Positions 5,266-8,127 of a DNA stretch of 8,127 bases are shown in pieces. The notes below the pieces were generated by a model. That model ran no database searches and was not told where the DNA came from. It saw only the letters and a program-made list of their open reading frames with translations. How positions within the stretch are numbered: the first letter of the stretch is position 1; every line of letters begins with the position of its first letter. This stretch comes from JAHOYW01 sp964515915. GTDB taxonomy: Bacteria; Verrucomicrobiota; Lentisphaeria; Victivallales; Victivallaceae. A program made the translations under genes and the position numbers. The DNA lies in contig CAZEXM010000122.1 of NCBI GenBank assembly GCA_964515915.1, forward strand, positions 1-8,127. The letters run 5' to 3'.

Positions 5266-7064
5266 TATTTCACCATGGTTTTGAATCTTAAATCCTTAGA
5301 CGGGTCTTTCAGTAAAACAGGAAGCGTGTCTTTTGTAAAACCTTTCAGCTTTAGTAAATATTTTAAATATTTGTCAATAGCTTTTGCCTGCTGTTTTTTT
5401 CCCAATTTATTTAATATAAGGTGATAATAATACAAATTTACGCAGGACAAAGGGAAATTCTGCTGTTCCTGAGCAAAATAAAGTAAAGCTTCAGATAATT
5501 TACCACCGGCGGCCAAAGCCTTTGCCCGAAGCAGATTATTGTGCTCATAATTTTCAAATCCCAAAGCAGCCAGTAAATCAAGATATTCTAAACATTTTCG
5601 CGGATTCTTGAAATCATATAAATATATTTTCGCCGCTAAATATGTATTTTGCGGATTTGCTTTGTAGGCGATGCTTTGCACGGTTTCAGTGAAAGCTGAT
5701 TTGATATTGCCTTTATCCAACATCAGCCGGGCATTACGGTAATGTCGGGAACTCAGTAGATTCAAACTCAAATAATTCAGTAAAGCAATCGCGCAGCAGG
5801 CCGCCGCTATGCAGTTGAGTATTAATGTGGGTTTATGCGGTTTAATTTTTTTTTGCTCTGCGCCCTCAACCGCGCGTCCCAGTAAAATCCCGAAAATTAT
5901 CAGGAAAATACAGCCCAGGGGCCAACTGAGAACAACGTTGTCGAACATTGAATGGGTGAGTAATAAAATAAAGATGAACAGATACAGCTTGAGATACCAG
6001 TTTCCCGGCCCCGCCGCCTGCCGTAAATTTTTGATTACAAAATAAACAATAACGCTGCACCAGGCAAGCAAAGCGGGAATCCCCATTGTCGCGGCAAACT
6101 GCAGCAAATGATTATGAGCATGAGGGTGGCGAATCGAAACAAGTCTTCCAAAATAATAATCCGCGGGAATATGATGAGCATATGCGGATTCAAAAAGTCC
6201 GGGCCCGCAACCAAACCATAAATTTTCCTTAATTAAATCAAGCGCTCCGCTCCATAATAGAAAACGCTGGTCTTCCCTGAGAATAACAAACAACTGTTCT
6301 TTGAATATTTGCAATAAAATCATAGCGCATATGGCGAGGAGTATTCCAGTTCTGAGCCAGTAAACCCGGGACATTTTCCGCCAGTAGCGCAATACCGCCA
6401 CACTGCCGCAAGCTGTTATCAAGGCCAGAACAGCGGCTTTGGATTCACAATACAGTATCAGCGCAACGACGCCAAGTACGAAAAATGTAATTAACCATGG
6501 TGAGAATTTATCATATTTATGGAAACAACGATAAATCCCCAGGCAGATAAACGGAAGCGTCACCGCTAATAAACTGGCATTCCAGTTCCAGTTGCCGGGT
6601 ATGCCATAGCATTGATTGTCAAGGCGAATGCCATGAAATGATTGAATTACAGTAGCCAATCCCAAAAGAATCATGAAAAAAGGCAGGTATTTTTCAACTT
6701 CCCGTCGATTTACGGCGCAAAACAAAGGAATAGCGATCCAGTAAACAGAGCTCCACAGATAATTTATCCGGCCATCATAGCAGGTAATTAATTGAATGAA
6801 CGCGACAAGCAGAATAAAACCGAATGCCATGCCGGCCATCCGGGCGGCACGGCGGGAAAAAAAAGAAAATAAAGCTTTTGCATTAAACAAAAGCAAAGCG
6901 CAGCATAATAAAGCGATCAGGCCGGGGGTAAAAAAACGCAGTTCATTCCAGTAAGGCACGCGTCCCGTAAACAGGCGTATCCATACTACCGGGTAAAATA
7001 ATAATACACAAATATAAAAGCACGGTACCTGCCAGTTGTTTTTTTTAAGAACCGTCTCTTTCAA
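5265..7064 (-). CDS. O-antigen ligase/polymerase-like membrane protein with helical-repeat tail
   Basis: The 599-residue protein has about 11 membrane segments in the first 430 residues and a soluble tail of paired helices (about 438-575) resembling tetratricopeptide repeats. The Wzy_C-type signature is clear: RFLLWSGALDLIKENLWFGCGPGLF (267-291) leads into the periplasmic loop with HPHAHNHLL (313-321), and ESKAAVLAL (207-215) sits where the family has its conserved Ser-Arg/Lys. Relatives are WaaL (O-antigen onto lipid A), Wzy (polymerisation) and PglL/PilO (glycan onto protein); all act on undecaprenyl-diphosphate glycans in the periplasm. The sequence alone does not choose between them, but a prepilin gene upstream makes the PglL/PilO role worth considering. 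The start is a TTG at 7064 with a good AGGGAG eight bases upstream. The gene follows the prepilin terminator by about 20 bp, so it is read by leak-through or from an unseen promoter, and its stop overlaps the next start. Confidence 0.85.
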   Translation of the reverse strand: MKETVLKKNNWQVPCFYICVLLFYPVVWIRLFTGRVPYWNELRFFTPGLIALLCCALLLFNAKALFSFFSRRAARMAGMAFGFILLVAFIQLITCYDGRINYLWSSVYWIAIPLFCAVNRREVEKYLPFFMILLGLATVIQSFHGIRLDNQCYGIPGNWNWNASLLAVTLPFICLGIYRCFHKYDKFSPWLITFFVLGVVALILYCESKAAVLALITACGSVAVLRYWRKMSRVYWLRTGILLAICAMILLQIFKEQLFVILREDQRFLLWSGALDLIKENLWFGCGPGLFESAYAHHIPADYYFGRLVSIRHPHAHNHLLQFAATMGIPALLAWCSVIVYFVIKNLRQAAGPGNWYLKLYLFIFILLLTHSMFDNVVLSWPLGCIFLIIFGILLGRAVEGAEQKKIKPHKPTLILNCIAAACCAIALLNYLSLNLLSSRHYRNARLMLDKGNIKSAFTETVQSIAYKANPQNTYLAAKIYLYDFKNPRKCLEYLDLLAALGFENYEHNNLLRAKALAAGGKLSEALLYFAQEQQNFPLSCVNLYYYHLILNKLGKKQQAKAIDKYLKYLLKLKGFTKDTLPVLLKDPSKDLRFKTMVK

Positions 7065-7082
7065 ACTCTTTACTCCCTATCA

Positions 7083-7112
7083 ATAAAAAAGGAGGCCGAA
7101 GCCTCCTTATTG
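7083..7112 (-). terminator. Rho-independent terminator with UUCG tetraloop after the prepilin gene
   Basis: Read on the minus strand, the stem AAGGAGGC (7101-7108 in plus coordinates) closes a TTCG loop and pairs perfectly with GCCTCCTT (7089-7096), followed by TTTT. Because the stem's own 3' end is TT, the RNA ends in an uninterrupted run of six U. C(UUCG)G is an exceptionally stable tetraloop. The terminator lies about 25 bp after the prepilin stop and 18 bp before the ligase-like TTG, so it should strongly reduce transcription into the two membrane-protein genes. Confidence 0.9.
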
Positions 7113-7135
7113 AATAGACTAAGATGTTCTAATTC

Positions 7136-7768
7136 TTAGCTGCTGGCACGACCATTAGTATCCATAGCCGAAGAACCAGTATTCGCTTTAGAGTACCATT
7201 TGTCTGTCGGGAAACCTTTCACATGTCCGTCAAGGAACAGGAGGTTGCCATAGTCAGAATGGTTAGCTACATTAGCATTGTGATTAGCATTATCGTCTGT
7301 AAACCACGGGGCAGCAGAAACGGCATCGCCTTTACCTAAGCGGTCTGCGCAAATAGCTGAATCGGCATTACCAAAACGATCTGAAGAACCTTCCATCATG
7401 CCATAGGCTATAGCATAGTCAGTAACACAATTTCCTGAAGAGATATCATTCATAGTTATTGCATCACCAGACACACCTTTTGTGGTAACACTAGAAGGAC
7501 AGTTGTATACGCCGTAATCAGTCAAATAGTCACTAGTACGCAATTTTTCAAAACCAGTTGTGGTAGCCGGATCGGGGAAGCTGTCAGCGTAATCCATTGC
7601 ATACTGCTTGAGGGACAGGCCGATTTGTTTCAGGTTGGAAGTACAGGAAATGCGGCGAGCTTTTTCACGAGCCTGATTCAGGGCCGGTAAAAGCATTCCT
7701 GCCAGGATTGCGATGATCGCGATCACGACGAGGAGTTCGATAAGAGTGAACTTACGGATACTTTTCAT
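7136..7768 (-). CDS. Prepilin-like protein with N-terminal methylation-type helix and H-X9-DG motif
   Basis: This is a 210-residue secreted, pilin-like protein. A short basic leader (MKSIRK) precedes a hydrophobic helix beginning FTLIELLVVIAIIA. Glu11 would be the conserved Glu+5 if cleavage occurs before Phe7. The residue before Phe7 is Lys, not the usual Gly, so processing by a standard prepilin peptidase is uncertain. The amphipathic stretch NQAREKARRISCTSNLKQIG (31-50) follows, then a globular domain with four Cys (42, 90, 114, 140). The C-terminal region carries H-X9-DG (His170, Asp180-Gly181), typical of prepilin-like families abundant in Lentisphaerota and Planctomycetota. Members are numerous per genome and their individual roles are mostly unknown: pseudopilins, surface fibres or extracellular proteins. 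The ATG is preceded by a strong AAGGAG at seven bases, the best ribosome binding site in the window, and the gene ends in a strong terminator, so it is probably well expressed as its own mRNA. Confidence 0.9.
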   Translation of the reverse strand: MKSIRKFTLIELLVVIAIIAILAGMLLPALNQAREKARRISCTSNLKQIGLSLKQYAMDYADSFPDPATTTGFEKLRTSDYLTDYGVYNCPSSVTTKGVSGDAITMNDISSGNCVTDYAIAYGMMEGSSDRFGNADSAICADRLGKGDAVSAAPWFTDDNANHNANVANHSDYGNLLFLDGHVKGFPTDKWYSKANTGSSAMDTNGRASS

Positions 7769-7927
7769 TTTGTTTCTCCTTGATAGAGATTTTGCTTATT
7801 TTTAACGACTTCATGCCTAAAAAGAAAGTTCTTTTAAACACTACCTGACATCTTTAATTTAGCAAAAAAAAGTGGTAAATGCAAGTTTTTTTCGCATAAA
7901 ATGACGTTTTTTTATTTCAAAAAGGTT

Positions 7928-7956
7928 TTCATAACAGATAAGGTCTTGTCTATCAA
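7928..7956 (-). promoter_or_regulatory. Putative promoter of the prepilin gene
   Basis: On the minus strand TTGATA (7951-7956, 5/6) with a 17-bp spacer precedes TATGAA (7928-7933, 4/6), giving a leader of about 150 nt. A weaker alternative, TTGCAT (7879-7884), 17 bp, TAAATT (7856-7861), would give a leader of about 80 nt. Two direct copies of AAGACCT (plus-strand AGGTCTT at 7941-7947 and 7963-7969), 22 bp apart, bracket the first -35 element and may bind a regulator. The leader contains a short dyad, AAAAGAA/TTCTTTT (7820-7835). Confidence 0.4.
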
Positions 7957-7983
7957 CAAATTAGGTCTTTTAAATTAATACTG

Positions 7984-8127
7984 TTATTGTTTCATAAAGT
8001 TGTCCCGCAATCGTCCGGGAGCATCAGCATAGAATAATCGCGCGACACTTCGAAACTGCTTTATTATTTCAACATCTTCTGCACTTTGTGACATAAAATC
8101 CCAGCTTGCTCGTTGCGCCTCTAGGGA
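7984..8127 (-). CDS. C-terminal end of an unidentified protein, cut by the window edge
   Basis: A minus-strand frame enters from the right edge and stays open for 47 codons to a TAA at 7984-7986. It reads SLEAQRASWDFMSQSAEDVE, then IIKQFRSVARLFYADAPG, then RLRDNFMKQ. The composition (charged, amphipathic, balanced) looks like a real helical protein end rather than chance, but I do not recognise the family. If real, it lies upstream of the prepilin gene in the same direction, with about 215 bp between them that hold the prepilin promoter. I see no terminator after the stop. The random chance of 47 codons without a stop is not negligible, so confidence is moderate. Confidence 0.45.
   Translation of the reverse strand, partial: SLEAQRASWDFMSQSAEDVEIIKQFRSVARLFYADAPGRLRDNFMKQ

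Overview
The window looks like a chromosomal stretch from the PVC group, most likely Lentisphaerota. The basis is the prepilin-like protein at the right end. It has a run-on N-terminal helix (FTLIELLVVIAIIAILAG), Lys rather than Gly at the presumed cleavage point, and a C-terminal H-X9-DG motif, a combination characteristic of the large prepilin families in that group. This is inference from one protein and base composition; no rRNA gene is present.

Left part (1-1608): two divergent housekeeping genes for ribosome modification. rsmI (minus strand) encodes the 16S rRNA C1402 2'-O-methyltransferase. A pseudouridine synthase of the RsuA/RluB/RluE/RluF family lies on the plus strand.

Middle part (1609-3155): an accessory-looking segment. 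About 450 bases without a convincing gene hold an eight-unit tandem repeat of 7 bp and a REP-like pair of hairpins with complementary cores. Next, on the minus strand, is a single-chain nucleotidyltransferase (MNT)-HEPN fusion protein. It has a very good sigma70-type promoter placed so close to the ATG that the mRNA should be practically leaderless. Beyond this gene, just before a minus-strand tRNA-Asp(GTC), lies a second, diverged copy of the last 20 codons of the pseudouridine synthase. The MNT-HEPN gene is therefore flanked by an intact pseudouridine synthase on one side and its orphaned 3' end on the other, the footprint of an insertion or recombination event.

Right part (3343-8127), all minus strand: a prepilin-like protein, then after a UUCG-loop terminator a translationally coupled pair of large membrane proteins. 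One is an O-antigen ligase/polymerase-like protein (Wzy_C type with a helical-repeat tail); the other is a GT-C-fold glycosyltransferase with the membrane-proximal Asp-Glu pair. Together they look like a module that builds and transfers a polyprenol-linked glycan, and their position behind a prepilin gene raises the possibility that the prepilin is glycosylated. At the right edge an open frame ending at 7984 is probably the C-terminus of a gene cut by the window.

The most notable items are the duplicated gene tail around the MNT-HEPN gene, the predicted leaderless MNT-HEPN transcript, and the prepilin/ligase/GT-C arrangement. None could be checked against a database here.
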